From NCBI GenBank assembly GCA_002154655.1, contig NGUZ01000001.1, forward strand, positions 1 through 64,000: a DNA stretch of 64,000 nucleotides, read 5' to 3'. Position numbers and translations under genes: made by a program. Shown here one piece after another: positions 17,599 to 26,471 of the stretch. The notes under the pieces are model-generated. The model had not been told where the DNA came from. It searched no databases and saw nothing but the letters and a program-made list of their open reading frames with translations. The stretch is from Corynebacterium kefirresidentii. Its GTDB lineage: Bacteria > Actinomycetota > Actinomycetes > Mycobacteriales > Mycobacteriaceae. Every line of letters begins with the position of its first letter. The first letter of the stretch is position 1.

Positions 17599-17879
17599 GG
17601 GGCGTCGGCAAGCTAGGTGGCGGAGGCCTCGATAGTGAGCAGGGCGAAAGCGGGTGCGTCCGCGTGGCGCGAACGCTGTGGAAGTTAGACACGCTAAAGG
17701 AAAGGAGCCGCCTGGTCGCAAGGCTACAAGCATCATAAAAGCCGGATCTCTTATACATTGTCCTTGGCTCGGGTGCTGGTGCGCAGCCAAATTTCGCTTT
17801 CGTCTCAGTCCTCTCCCCAGTGAACGTTGGTAGCATTTTTTTACATAGCGTAACCGGCAGCTATAGGAGGCCATGTTCT

Positions 17880-18305
17880 ATGGACGGGGATACTGGGGAT
17901 CTGCTCTTTTGCGCCGGGTCAGTGCTTGTCATGGTGCTCTTCTGGACCTACTACATTTTGGATGTGCGCAGGGATCCCAGATCGGAAGAGTGGTATGACG
18001 AACCCGCCTGGGAAGGCATGGAGAGGGATGGCGTCCTCTTCTTCTATCCTTACGGCTCGCTATTTTTCGGCGTTGGCGGTATCGCAGGGTTGGTCGAAAG
18101 TGTAAACCCTCCTGAGTTTGTAACAGCGGTGCTGAAGTTTTCGGTCATGGCAGCTCTCATCCTGTTCTTCATTGGATGCACGGGTGCGTTCGGGATTCCG
18201 CTTCCGTGGCCTTTTGTTCCGCGTTGGGTCGTCGACATCCGCAAAGCAAAGCGTGCTCGAAGGCGTGAGCGCAGGCAAGCTAGGAAACGGGAAAAGGAAG
18301 AATAG
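17880..18305 (+). CDS. Small membrane protein, copy B of a duplicated pair
   Basis: A 141-residue paralogue of the protein at 16878, differing mainly in the second and third membrane segments and identical in most of the ends (RRDPRSEEWYDE against RRNPRSEEWYDE; the same basic tail). I start it at ATG 17880 because the paralogue starts at the equivalent residue and AGGAGG stands 10 bases upstream; a longer frame from 17820 runs through the copied leader. Both copies keep open frames in a region of decay, which argues that they are expressed or that the duplication is recent. The function is unknown. Confidence 0.6.
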   Translation: MDGDTGDLLFCAGSVLVMVLFWTYYILDVRRDPRSEEWYDEPAWEGMERDGVLFFYPYGSLFFGVGGIAGLVESVNPPEFVTAVLKFSVMAALILFFIGCTGAFGIPLPWPFVPRWVVDIRKAKRARRRERRQARKREKEE

Positions 18306-18344
18306 GGCTGGTGACTTTTCTGGGGCTGAAGTCCGTTAAAAGTT

Positions 18345-18496
18345 TCCACAATCAAGCTGTGGTTTCTTCAGCTCCCTAGCAAAGCAACTGAAGATGGTTT
18401 GAGGCGTTTGGGGCCAAACTCTGCTTTGGTGATGTACATCAGCACGGAGATGGACCCGTAGATTAGGGCCGCTAGAGCAGTAGTCGTGGTAGACAA
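18345..18496 (-). other. Possible small membrane-peptide gene or fragment with terminator
   Basis: In the 330-base stretch between copy B and the galU remnant, the minus strand holds a 42-codon frame ending at 18368 that encodes TTALAALIYGSISVLMYITK and a short basic tail. It is followed by a small hairpin (CCACA/TGTGG, 18345-18362) and T-rich sequence. It has no good start codon or ribosome site, so it is more likely the 3' end of a lost membrane-protein gene than a true peptide. Confidence 0.25.
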
Positions 18497-18634
18497 CGGG
18501 TTTGAGTATTCAGATGTTGGAGAGCCTATTTCTCCTTTGGATGGGGTTTAATGGCGCGCCGTGATGTAAAACAAGGCTTTGAGTGACATGGGTACGGGGC
18601 TAAGGAATAGAAAGGGATGCGTACGAAATCGTAG

Positions 18635-19206
18635 ATGCCGATGGGGGACTATTTCACGGTCACGCTTCCCGGTTGGGTCATTGAGCCCACCGCCGCCATG
18701 GGTGAGATGATTTGGGTGCGCCAAGAGGATGGTGGTTCGGTGTTGTTGGCGGTAAAGGTGGAGCTGTCGCAGGCGTCGAATTGTGGCGTCTTTGATGTTG
18801 AGGCTACTGACGATGATCGGGTGAAGAAGGTTGTGGGCATGGTGGAAAAGCCTGCGGTTGGGGATGAGTCGTCGAATTTGGTGGCCGCGAGGCGCTACCT
18901 TTTTGACTGCGCGATTTTTGGCGCTCTCCCCCGTGTCACTCCCGGCAAGGGTGGGGGCTGCAGCTTACTGATGCGATCGATCTGCTCATTTCCGAGGGAC
19001 GCCCCGTCCATGTCGTGGTTCATGAGGGGATCCGTCATGACCTCGGCAACCCGGCCGGCTTCATTCCGTCCAGCGTTGAATTTGGCCTCCGCCACCCGAA
19101 GTATGGCCCGGCTCTCTTCACCGACCTGGAGGCCCTGCTGGAGAAGTACCGGGGTGAGATGAGGCAAAGTATGTTTGCTGGCCAAATTCTTGGTACTGCC
19201 GTTTGA
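18635..19206 (+). pseudogene. galU: galU (UTP-glucose-1-phosphate uridylyltransferase) pseudogene
   Basis: The frame from 18635 gives the middle of GalU (FTVTLPGWVIEP, RQEDGGSVLLA, VVGMVEKPAVGDESSNLVAA). A one-base shift near 18955, in the glycine-rich GKGGE loop, moves the homology to the next frame: LQLTDAIDLLISEGRPVHVV, then HEGIRHDLGNPAGF and LRHPKYGPAL, to the stop at 19206. About the first 130 residues, with the nucleotide-binding G-x-G-T-R and the K of VPK, are missing. It cannot be active. UDP-glucose supply must rely on a galU elsewhere. Confidence 0.85.
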
Positions 19207-19350
19207 TCATTGTTAAATGTGCGAAAATTTTTTCGCTTCGTTTTCTAGAAGTGAATTGGCCCCAAGGAATTGATATTAGAGCACTCTGATTACCCCCTTG
19301 ATTGACGGCTCGAAGACAGTGGTTTCTGTGCAAACTAGGGCGGTCACAGG

Positions 19351-22014
19351 ATGGGTAATATGAATATTCGAGCATGTTCAGTGGAAAAGTTACTGACCAC
19401 GCGATTGATTTTCCGAATGACCTTTATGGGATCACTCAATGTTATCCGAGTCAGGAATGGATTGAAAATGAATGCAAGCGGACCAAATCTAGAATTTGTT
19501 GATGAATGTTTCAAGCAGCTTAGCGAAATTTTCGAGAGAGACGTAGAATTTCCCGACACTCGAACTGGCAAAGGGAAGACAACGTTCGAAACCTTAAGAT
19601 TACGCAACGTAAGAAAGTTTCGTAATCTCACAGAAATCCCTTTTGGACCGGGTTTTAACTTGATTTATGCCCCTAATGGCGTCGGCAAAACAACTTTGAC
19701 GGATACCTTGGAATTGATAAAAACAGGGGTTACACCTCGTGCAAAGGCGTATCGAGTTAACGCAATCGAAGTTAGAGAGGGCGACAACTTGGTCTCCTGG
19801 GGGAACGAGGGGCAAGAGGCTTTTGCCGAGCTGCGGTCGGTAGACGGTGACATTTACCAGTGGGACACTTCAAAAGTTGAGGGATTTTGTACTGAAGCGC
19901 CAGTAAAAAGCATCTCCCGGCTGAACCTTAGGTCAAGGATTGACGGTAAGCCCCAAGAGCGATTCGATTTTGTTCGGTCGCTGCTGCCTGGAAATGATTT
20001 TGGGGCCGTCGTAGATCAAGCCCAAAACAAGATAATTGCTATTAAAGAACAAATAGATACAGCGGAGGAAAGACTCAAGGGTCTTCAGCCAAAGGCTGAG
20101 GGTCTGGGCTACCTAGTAGAGGAGAGCCTCTTTAGCGACATCAGGAGGGATATCAACGACCTAGAAAGTGGATCGCGGGCTCAGCTCGACGAGCTTACTC
20201 GCTTGCGTGAATATAGAATTAAACTTCGCAGGCTATGTGACGATCTCGATGGTCTCGAGCTAAAAGGCGAGCCAGTTTTCTCAATTACCGAGCCAAAAGA
20301 ACCTGAAGCCGACGAATTACTCCTAGCTATGAGCGAGTTGGTATCAGTGGTCGATGGCGATGAGGGTTGCCCGTTGTGTTTAGACGGAGTGCTGACCACG
20401 GCGCGAGTGGAGAACATCCGAAAAGAACTGGAAGCTTATTCAGCCTACACTGACGCGAAAGCTCGATATAAGCAGGAACGCTCACAGTTCGAGGCGGTCA
20501 AGAAAGCCTGGGAACAAGCCAGAAGCCAATTGGAGACGTTGCTTCAAGAAATTGACGAAGTTGAAGAGATGTCTGACCCAAGTCTTAACTGCGCAACTCT
20601 CTCTTCGGAAGAATTGGAGGAACGCCGGAAGAAGACAGTCTCATCACTGTCAATCAAGCTCGAGGAAGCTGACCAAAAATATCAAGAAGTAATCGAAGCT
20701 GATAATCTTAAGAAGCGGCGTGATCTAAAAGAGTTTTGGGAAAATACTTCAGACTGGGGGGAGAACGACCTGGAGAGAAGCCACAATTTGCGTGACTATC
20801 TGGCCATTAGCGCGAAGCGAACCGATTTGAATAATGCTGTGGATGAATTAAAACAGCTGAAAGACAAAATTGTCGAAGCCCGTCTCAAGAGTGTCAAGGA
20901 ACCGGTTTTAAGATGGTGGGATATCCTTTGCCCAGAGAAAGTCGATTATGATCTCGAATTTCTAGTAAAAGAAAAGAAAAAACCTGGCATCGATTTATAT
21001 TGTGTTCCTCGTGTTCTCTCTGGCCGCCCTAAAAGGACTGCCAAAAGGCATGCAATGGGAACACTTTCGGAGTCGCAGGTAGATCTTCTCGCAATGGCGT
21101 TTAACTTGGCTACTCTTGAGGAAGAGATTGGGCAAGGGATGGTGTGGCTCGATGACCCTTCGGATTCGTTGGATGAATCTAATATAGATAACTTTATTCG
21201 TCACGTGATTCCCGAGCTTCTTGGAAAAGGCCATCAGGTAGTGTTGTGTACGCATAGCCGAGGGATGGTCAAGAAGATCTGGGAAAAATACTCTTCGATA
21301 GTCGAACCCGTACGGGGAAAGATGGATTGGAATGAAGAGTTTCGACAGGTGAATCTGGATCTGCAGCCCTCAAATTCTTCGCGTGGAGCACTGAATTTTG
21401 AAGTTGTGTGCTTGCCGTTTGATGTGGAAAGTGCAGTTGATGATTTTAAGAAGACATTTGATTCCGTCGACGAAAATACTGGGGAAATATATCGGCTCGG
21501 AACGCGACTGCGCTTGGCAAACAGTTTAAGAAGAGTTTGGGAATTTGTCCTTGCTGAGGTTCTAGATTCTCTCAATCCTTTACTAACCGTGCGAGAAAGG
21601 GAATGCGTACCGGCAGTACAAGAGCAAACCGCAACCCTGGGTGAATTTAGGAAGAAGCTAAGTGACAAAATTTCTGTGATAATTGGGGCAGTTAAGGACC
21701 ATCAGGGAAATGACAAGGTCGAAAGCCAAAAAATTGGACTGCTCAAGTCTCTCGATAGACTTTTAGACAAGGTCAACGCTGTGAATGCGGCAATCCTGAA
21801 CGAAGGTTCGCACGCCAGTGTCGTTGTACCTGAATATCGAGAAGTTAAAGACGATTGGAATACCCTTCAAGATCTTTACGGACTCTTGAAGCCGTTCGAA
21901 GGAAGCACGGGTGAGACTGTAGGGACACGATTCAAGCTCGCTGGGCTTGAATCTTTCTACCCCGGACAGAAGTGCGGCCATTTGCTGGAAGAAATTTACA
22001 GGAAAGCCTCTTAG
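19351..22014 (+). CDS. SMC/Rad50-like ABC ATPase with CxxC hook, candidate defence protein
   Basis: An 887-residue protein with a split ABC ATPase head: Walker A YAPNGVGKTT (106-115), signature LSESQ (572-576), Walker B VWLDD (598-602) and switch histidine in CTHSR (635). Between the head halves lies a long coiled coil interrupted by CPLC (340-343), a Rad50-type zinc-hook motif. A helical region of about 230 residues follows the head and carries no motif I know. The start is uncertain: ATGs at 19360, 19417, 19426 and 19468 are in frame and the core begins near residue 65. It stands alone between a dead galU and the catabolic operon, overlapping the last operon gene by four bases tail to tail. 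It recalls RloC-like and other SMC-like defence ATPases, but no anticodon nuclease or TOPRIM motif is visible. Confidence 0.7.
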   Translation: MGNMNIRACSVEKLLTTRLIFRMTFMGSLNVIRVRNGLKMNASGPNLEFVDECFKQLSEIFERDVEFPDTRTGKGKTTFETLRLRNVRKFRNLTEIPFGPGFNLIYAPNGVGKTTLTDTLELIKTGVTPRAKAYRVNAIEVREGDNLVSWGNEGQEAFAELRSVDGDIYQWDTSKVEGFCTEAPVKSISRLNLRSRIDGKPQERFDFVRSLLPGNDFGAVVDQAQNKIIAIKEQIDTAEERLKGLQPKAEGLGYLVEESLFSDIRRDINDLESGSRAQLDELTRLREYRIKLRRLCDDLDGLELKGEPVFSITEPKEPEADELLLAMSELVSVVDGDEGCPLCLDGVLTTARVENIRKELEAYSAYTDAKARYKQERSQFEAVKKAWEQARSQLETLLQEIDEVEEMSDPSLNCATLSSEELEERRKKTVSSLSIKLEEADQKYQEVIEADNLKKRRDLKEFWENTSDWGENDLERSHNLRDYLAISAKRTDLNNAVDELKQLKDKIVEARLKSVKEPVLRWWDILCPEKVDYDLEFLVKEKKKPGIDLYCVPRVLSGRPKRTAKRHAMGTLSESQVDLLAMAFNLATLEEEIGQGMVWLDDPSDSLDESNIDNFIRHVIPELLGKGHQVVLCTHSRGMVKKIWEKYSSIVEPVRGKMDWNEEFRQVNLDLQPSNSSRGALNFEVVCLPFDVESAVDDFKKTFDSVDENTGEIYRLGTRLRLANSLRRVWEFVLAEVLDSLNPLLTVRERECVPAVQEQTATLGEFRKKLSDKISVIIGAVKDHQGNDKVESQKIGLLKSLDRLLDKVNAVNAAILNEGSHASVVVPEYREVKDDWNTLQDLYGLLKPFEGSTGETVGTRFKLAGLESFYPGQKCGHLLEEIYRKAS

Positions 22015-22253
22015 TTTGAGGACCGGACGTCGCTACTTATTATCGCGTGGTGCCAGCTAAAGATTTGGAACAAGGCATTGGGGAGGAACCGCTCATCGTC
22101 TTTGAGCAGGGCATCACCGATGAGGCGTATGGGGCCACTCCTGTAGAGCGTATAGTCCCCGACCTTTTTGAGTTGGATGAAATTGGGCGTCGGAGTTTCA
22201 ATATTTAAGATGACGCCCATAGGTAGTAGATCGTCGGTTAGCGGGGCTGCCAT
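22011..22253 (-). CDS. Small conserved-looking protein ending the catabolic operon
   Basis: An 80-residue soluble protein I do not recognise (MAAPLTDDLLPMGVILNIET start). Its ATG comes two bases after the stop of the permease gene, so it is translationally coupled, and it is the last gene of the minus-strand operon. Size and position would suit a small accessory subunit or a ligand-binding partner of the permease, but this is a guess. Its stop overlaps the convergent ATPase gene by four bases. Confidence 0.55.
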   Translation of the reverse strand: MAAPLTDDLLPMGVILNIETPTPNFIQLKKVGDYTLYRSGPIRLIGDALLKDDERFLPNALFQIFSWHHAIISSDVRSSN

Positions 22254-22255
22254 GA

Positions 22256-23788
22256 TCAGTCCTCCTTTTGCTTGGTGCGCGTCTGAGGGGGAGTGGGGTG
22301 GGCGTTGCCGGTGACGTCGTTAAGCTCTGCTAGCTCGGTGAAGTCAGCCTGGGCATCTGAAAAGCCCTCTTCAGGATCGATTTCGTCGAAGGTTCGGATG
22401 GTGCCATCGCGTTCATCTTTAAACATTGCTTTGCCATAGACCACCAGCACCATGACGATGCCCGCCGCAAAGCCCCACGCGGCGCCCTGTGTAGCAAGCA
22501 CGCCCGCGGTCACGCCCGCAATACCTAAGTCCTTTTGGTTCTTAGATTCCATAATGCCCACACGCACTGAGACAAAACCCTGAATTATCAGCGTTAGCGC
22601 AAGGCCGACAGGGAGGATGGGCTCCACAAAGGAGGTAATGGGCAATAAGAAAAGACCGGTAATAGAACCCCAGCGGAAGGAACCCGCCCCACCAAAAATA
22701 GAGCGCATGGCGCGTTGGCCTTGCTTATAGCGCTCCACAATGACAACGTGCATTGCTGCCCAGAGCGGCCCACACATGGCAACGTCCGGGCCAAAGATGG
22801 ACATGAGCATATTCCGGCCGCCAAAGAGCAGGTGAGCGCGCGAAGGGTTATAGACCACGGCTTCATCAGTGCGGACATGATCGGCCTCTTTGAGCACGGC
22901 ATTGGCCTGCAGAACATCGCCAAAGACCACGATATAGGCGGCAAGTACGGTTGGAATAGCGCTAAGGAACATATGCGCCGGGGGAAGGCCGACGCCAAAG
23001 ACGGTGTAGTGGCTCCACAATGAGGCAAAGTCAGGTTGGGAAAAGCCCCACTCGACGTCCGGCCACGGTGCCTCACCAGCTAGCGGCGCAATAAAAATGG
23101 CCACGAAAATGGCAGGCAGGATGCCTAGCGATGCTATAAACCGCCAGCCAGCAGCTTTATGGCGCAGCTGGGCAAAGGCGCGCGAATACATCAAGAAGAA
23201 GGCCACTGCCACCGCGACGGTAATGGATACGGGGAAGGTATGGAAGCGCCCGCCTTCCTCGAATACGGAAATGATGGCCGCAATGCCTGCACCAAGTACG
23301 ATGCCCGAGCGCATACCCGAGGGGATTAAGCGCACTACCTTTGTTGCCCAGCCGGTAATTCCTAGCGTTAAAGAAAATACTCCGAGCAAGAGCTGGAAGC
23401 TAATTAGTGCCCAAATGCGCTCTGTACCTTCTGGGAAAGATTGCACATAGAGTGTCAGCAGCGGAATAGCAGGTGTGATCCACCCGGGTACGACAGGATC
23501 GCCAAGTAGATGGTGAGTCAGGTAGAGCAGACCATTAAGTATTACCACTGCCAGGGCCACTTGATAGGGCATGCCTAGCGCCTCTGTCATCAGTGGGATG
23601 GCCCCGAGGTCCACTACACACATGAAAAGACCCTGGCCAAAGTCCGGTGTTTCCAAGCGGTAATGAATAAATGGTAGGCGGACCTCAAATGGTCCCGCTT
23701 TCCAGTGCGGAGAAGGAGTGCCGATTCCATTGGTGGATTGAGATGTGGGCGAGGCGTGGCCTTGAGAAGTCTTCTTTTCTTCAGACAT
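22256..23788 (-). CDS. NCS2-like permease (xanthine/uracil family-like)
   Basis: A 510-residue membrane protein with about 12-14 hydrophobic segments, including GQGLFMCVVDLGAIPLMTEA, VALAVVILNGLLYLTHHLLG and GLALTLIIQGFVSVRVGIME. The pattern of segments and the polar motifs in the middle (FGDVLQANAVLKEAD, FGPDVAMCGPLWAAMH) recall nucleobase:cation symporter-2 proteins, but the match is remote and the substrate is probably different. I use the ATG at 23788 (MSEEKKTSQGHA) over the one at 23827, since the added 13 residues are basic and unlike the family. It is sixth in the operon; the 127-base gap before it contains a GC-rich hairpin but no gene. Confidence 0.65.
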   Translation of the reverse strand: MSEEKKTSQGHASPTSQSTNGIGTPSPHWKAGPFEVRLPFIHYRLETPDFGQGLFMCVVDLGAIPLMTEALGMPYQVALAVVILNGLLYLTHHLLGDPVVPGWITPAIPLLTLYVQSFPEGTERIWALISFQLLLGVFSLTLGITGWATKVVRLIPSGMRSGIVLGAGIAAIISVFEEGGRFHTFPVSITVAVAVAFFLMYSRAFAQLRHKAAGWRFIASLGILPAIFVAIFIAPLAGEAPWPDVEWGFSQPDFASLWSHYTVFGVGLPPAHMFLSAIPTVLAAYIVVFGDVLQANAVLKEADHVRTDEAVVYNPSRAHLLFGGRNMLMSIFGPDVAMCGPLWAAMHVVIVERYKQGQRAMRSIFGGAGSFRWGSITGLFLLPITSFVEPILPVGLALTLIIQGFVSVRVGIMESKNQKDLGIAGVTAGVLATQGAAWGFAAGIVMVLVVYGKAMFKDERDGTIRTFDEIDPEEGFSDAQADFTELAELNDVTGNAHPTPPQTRTKQKED

Positions 23789-23915
23789 GGGACGCTTCTT
23801 TCTATAGCGGGCGAGCAGAGTCCACAAGCATGGGCAGCTACATGGCTAGGTAGAGATGCGCTCCACGCCGGGAATGAACTGGCGCGGAGCGCGGGAGGAG
23901 TCAGGAGCCTAGGGT

Positions 23916-25034
23916 CTAGTCGAATTCGATGATTTGGCGCAGAGCTAGCCCATCGCTGAGGTTATCCATTGCCGCATTGATATCTTCGAGCTTGATATGG
24001 GAGGAAATGAGACCCTCGGCGTTGAGCTTTCCTTCGCGCCACAGCTGCTCATATTTCGGAATGTCGGTAGCTGGCACAGAAGAACCGAGGTAGCAACCGT
24101 GCAGGCGGCGTGCCTCACTGGTCATTACGAGAGGGTCAATTTCGCTTACAGAATGTGGGGCCGGCAGGCCAACAGTAACGGTGAGGCCACCAGGAGCGGT
24201 GATCTTATAGGCCGTCTCTAAAGCCTTGGGATGGCCGGCCGCTTCAATCACGGCACTAAATCGTTTCCCGGAGGCTTCTGCTTCTTCCGCGGACATGGCA
24301 GAGGTAGCACCTAGTTCGAGGGCTTTTTCTAACTTATCCGGCTGCATATCGATACCCACGATTTTCTTGACGCCCAGTGCCGCAGCGGTAATCACAGCGG
24401 ACATGCCTACTCCGCCAAGGCCCACTACGGCAATGGTGTCCTCCGGACCGGGTTTAACCTCGTTGAGTACCGCCCCGCCGCCGGTGAGGATGGCGCAACC
24501 AAAGATGGCAGCAATATCGGCCGGGACATCCTTGCCAATGGGTACTACGGAAAGTTCGGATACCACCGCGTGGGTGGCAAACCCGGAAACGCCCAGGTGG
24601 TGTTGGACTACCTCGCCATTGCGGGTGAGGTGGCGGGTACCGCGGATAAGTGTGCCTTCGCCATTGGATTTGGAGCCTACCTCACAGGGCATCTTGCCAT
24701 TGGTTTTGCACCCCGCACACTCGCTGCAGCGTGGCAGGAAAGTCATGACCACGTGGTCGCCTTCACTGACGGTGGTGACATTGGGCCCAACTGCCTCAAC
24801 CACGCCGGCGGATTCGTGGCCTAGCAGCATGGGCAGTGGGCGTGGACGGTTGTTGTTGACCACCGATAGATCGGAATGGCACAAGCCGGCGGCGGTGATT
24901 TTTACGAGGATTTCGCCCTCGTCAGGGGCGGTGAGCTCGAGATCGCTGATTGTCAGCGGCTGCGAGTCCGCATAAGGGCGTGGGGCATCAGAGCGTTCGA
25001 GAACGGCGCCTTTGATCTGCAGGGATTCAGTCAT
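23916..25034 (-). CDS. Zinc-dependent alcohol dehydrogenase (MDR family)
   Basis: NAD(P)-dependent oxidation of an alcohol to an aldehyde or ketone in the cytoplasm. The catalytic zinc ligands are in GLCHSDLS and GHESAGVVEAVG; the structural zinc lobe is CSECAGCKTNGKMPC with four cysteines; the cofactor motif is VVGLGGVGM. At 372 residues it has the class III/mycothiol-dependent size. AAGGAG lies 12 bases before the ATG. It follows the YkvI-like transporter gene by six bases. In the operon it would oxidise the hydroxy product released by the esterase; this step is inferred from gene order. Confidence 0.85.
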   Translation of the reverse strand: MTESLQIKGAVLERSDAPRPYADSQPLTISDLELTAPDEGEILVKITAAGLCHSDLSVVNNNRPRPLPMLLGHESAGVVEAVGPNVTTVSEGDHVVMTFLPRCSECAGCKTNGKMPCEVGSKSNGEGTLIRGTRHLTRNGEVVQHHLGVSGFATHAVVSELSVVPIGKDVPADIAAIFGCAILTGGGAVLNEVKPGPEDTIAVVGLGGVGMSAVITAAALGVKKIVGIDMQPDKLEKALELGATSAMSAEEAEASGKRFSAVIEAAGHPKALETAYKITAPGGLTVTVGLPAPHSVSEIDPLVMTSEARRLHGCYLGSSVPATDIPKYEQLWREGKLNAEGLISSHIKLEDINAAMDNLSDGLALRQIIEFD

Positions 25035-25040
25035 GATGGA

Positions 25041-26423
25041 TTACAGCTCCTTTTCTAGCTTTGGGGTTGTAGTTTTTTGGTGCGACTCGTGTGGGGGACG
25101 GGGCGGTGTGTGGTCACCGACGGTTGTTCGCCGCTTTTTCGGGCGGGGTTTGCCGGTAATGAGCGAGTGCAATTTACCGTCATGGATTTGTAAGTGCGGA
25201 TCCTCGGCATCTACCTCGGTCATGATTTCCGCGATGAATTCAGATTCTGGGATCGATGAGTTTCGGGCGATGGAAACCAATTCGCGCATTTCTGCCTCAG
25301 ATAGGGTTTCTTCGCCTTCGAAGCGCTTTTGTAGAAGCTCTCTTGCGCGGCGGCGCAGCTCGCTTTCGCTTTCTAATTCCTTGCGGTTTTTGACCCAGGC
25401 ATAGCCGATGATGCACATCATGGCGATGCCCATATAGCCCAAGATGGGATAGACCCAACCGATGAGGTTGCCAAAGCCGATGAAGGATAGGACGAAGCCG
25501 ATAAGCACCGAAATGCAATAGACCTTGTAGAAGTTCTGAGGTTTGCTGCGGGTCAAGCGCTTTGCAAAGGCATAGAACATGCCGATCGAGGTGTTGTAAA
25601 TCATGCCGTAGATGGCTACGGCCATCGGGATACCCAGCCACGGATGAATTTGCGTGATCATCTCTAGGGTGGGCATTTCAGCCTCGGTGACCGGACCGAT
25701 GGAGATATACAAGCCACCAACGAGTACGGCTAAGAGGAAGAGGAAGCATAGTCCGCCCATGATGCCGCCGTAGCCTACTTCTTTGGAATCAAGGAAATTG
25801 CCGCCGATGACGATGGTCATGGATACCGCCACAATGACGTTCAGGCCCATGTTATTTAGCGCTGAGATCCACCAATTGGGCAAAGTGGTGGGAATCTGTT
25901 GTGCCTGCTCGTTGAGGTGGCTCCAATCCGGGGAGGCGGTAAAGACCGTGTACAAAGTACCGATGGTCAATAAAGCGATAATCAGCGGGGTGATAGCGCC
26001 GATGGCGATGGTGACTTTATCAACGTCCAAAAGACCGGTGAGCAAGGTCAAAATCAACATGATGATCGCACCGATCCATACTGGCCAGCCCCATTGCTGG
26101 TTTAGGTTGGTACCCGCACCAGCAAACATGGCAAAGCCAATGCAGAACAGGCAGGTAAGCGTGCCGAAATCTAGCAGTTTGGACACGATGGGCGTGGAGA
26201 CTGCTTCAAAGACTGAAGTGTGTTCTTTAGCGCGGTGATAAGAACCCATCTGCAAGATGGTGATGCCAGAGACCATCATGGCAATCGCGGTACAGACCGC
26301 ACCGACTATGCCCCAATTGCCAAAGGCCACGAAGTACTGCAGCGCCTCGCGGCCAGAGGCAAAGGAGGCACCGGCAAGCACGCCGATGAAGGCCATCGCG
26401 ATGCCAAATGAACGTTTAAACAT
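25041..26423 (-). CDS. YkvI-like membrane transporter
   Basis: A 460-residue inner-membrane protein with about ten hydrophobic segments starting at residue 6 (IAMAFIGVLAGASFASGREA). The G-A-S-F-A-S-G-R-E motif at the N-terminus and the order of later segments fit the YkvI family within the APC-type transporters. The C-terminal 110 or so residues are cytoplasmic and charged, ending in a basic, proline-rich tail (KPRPKKRRTTVGDHTPPRP). AAGGAA precedes the ATG. As the operon also carries an NCS2-like permease, it may have two uptake systems or one uptake and one efflux system. The substrate is unknown. Confidence 0.7.
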   Translation of the reverse strand: MFKRSFGIAMAFIGVLAGASFASGREALQYFVAFGNWGIVGAVCTAIAMMVSGITILQMGSYHRAKEHTSVFEAVSTPIVSKLLDFGTLTCLFCIGFAMFAGAGTNLNQQWGWPVWIGAIIMLILTLLTGLLDVDKVTIAIGAITPLIIALLTIGTLYTVFTASPDWSHLNEQAQQIPTTLPNWWISALNNMGLNVIVAVSMTIVIGGNFLDSKEVGYGGIMGGLCFLFLLAVLVGGLYISIGPVTEAEMPTLEMITQIHPWLGIPMAVAIYGMIYNTSIGMFYAFAKRLTRSKPQNFYKVYCISVLIGFVLSFIGFGNLIGWVYPILGYMGIAMMCIIGYAWVKNRKELESESELRRRARELLQKRFEGEETLSEAEMRELVSIARNSSIPESEFIAEIMTEVDAEDPHLQIHDGKLHSLITGKPRPKKRRTTVGDHTPPRPPHESHQKTTTPKLEKEL

Positions 26424-26471
26424 GTCAGTGATTCCTTACTAGGAAAGTGATAGGGGCAAAGGAGAAGCGGC

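Larger units (their letters stand above)
16807..18305. repeat. Direct duplication of a ~500-bp gene-plus-leader unit
   Basis: The unit at about 16807-17303 recurs at about 17810-18305. The shared part begins in the leader (TACATA-CGTAACCGGCAGC type sequence) and runs to the stop codon, and differences are scattered. The spacer holds the IS3 remnant plus about 210 bases of unassigned sequence. Confidence 0.7.
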
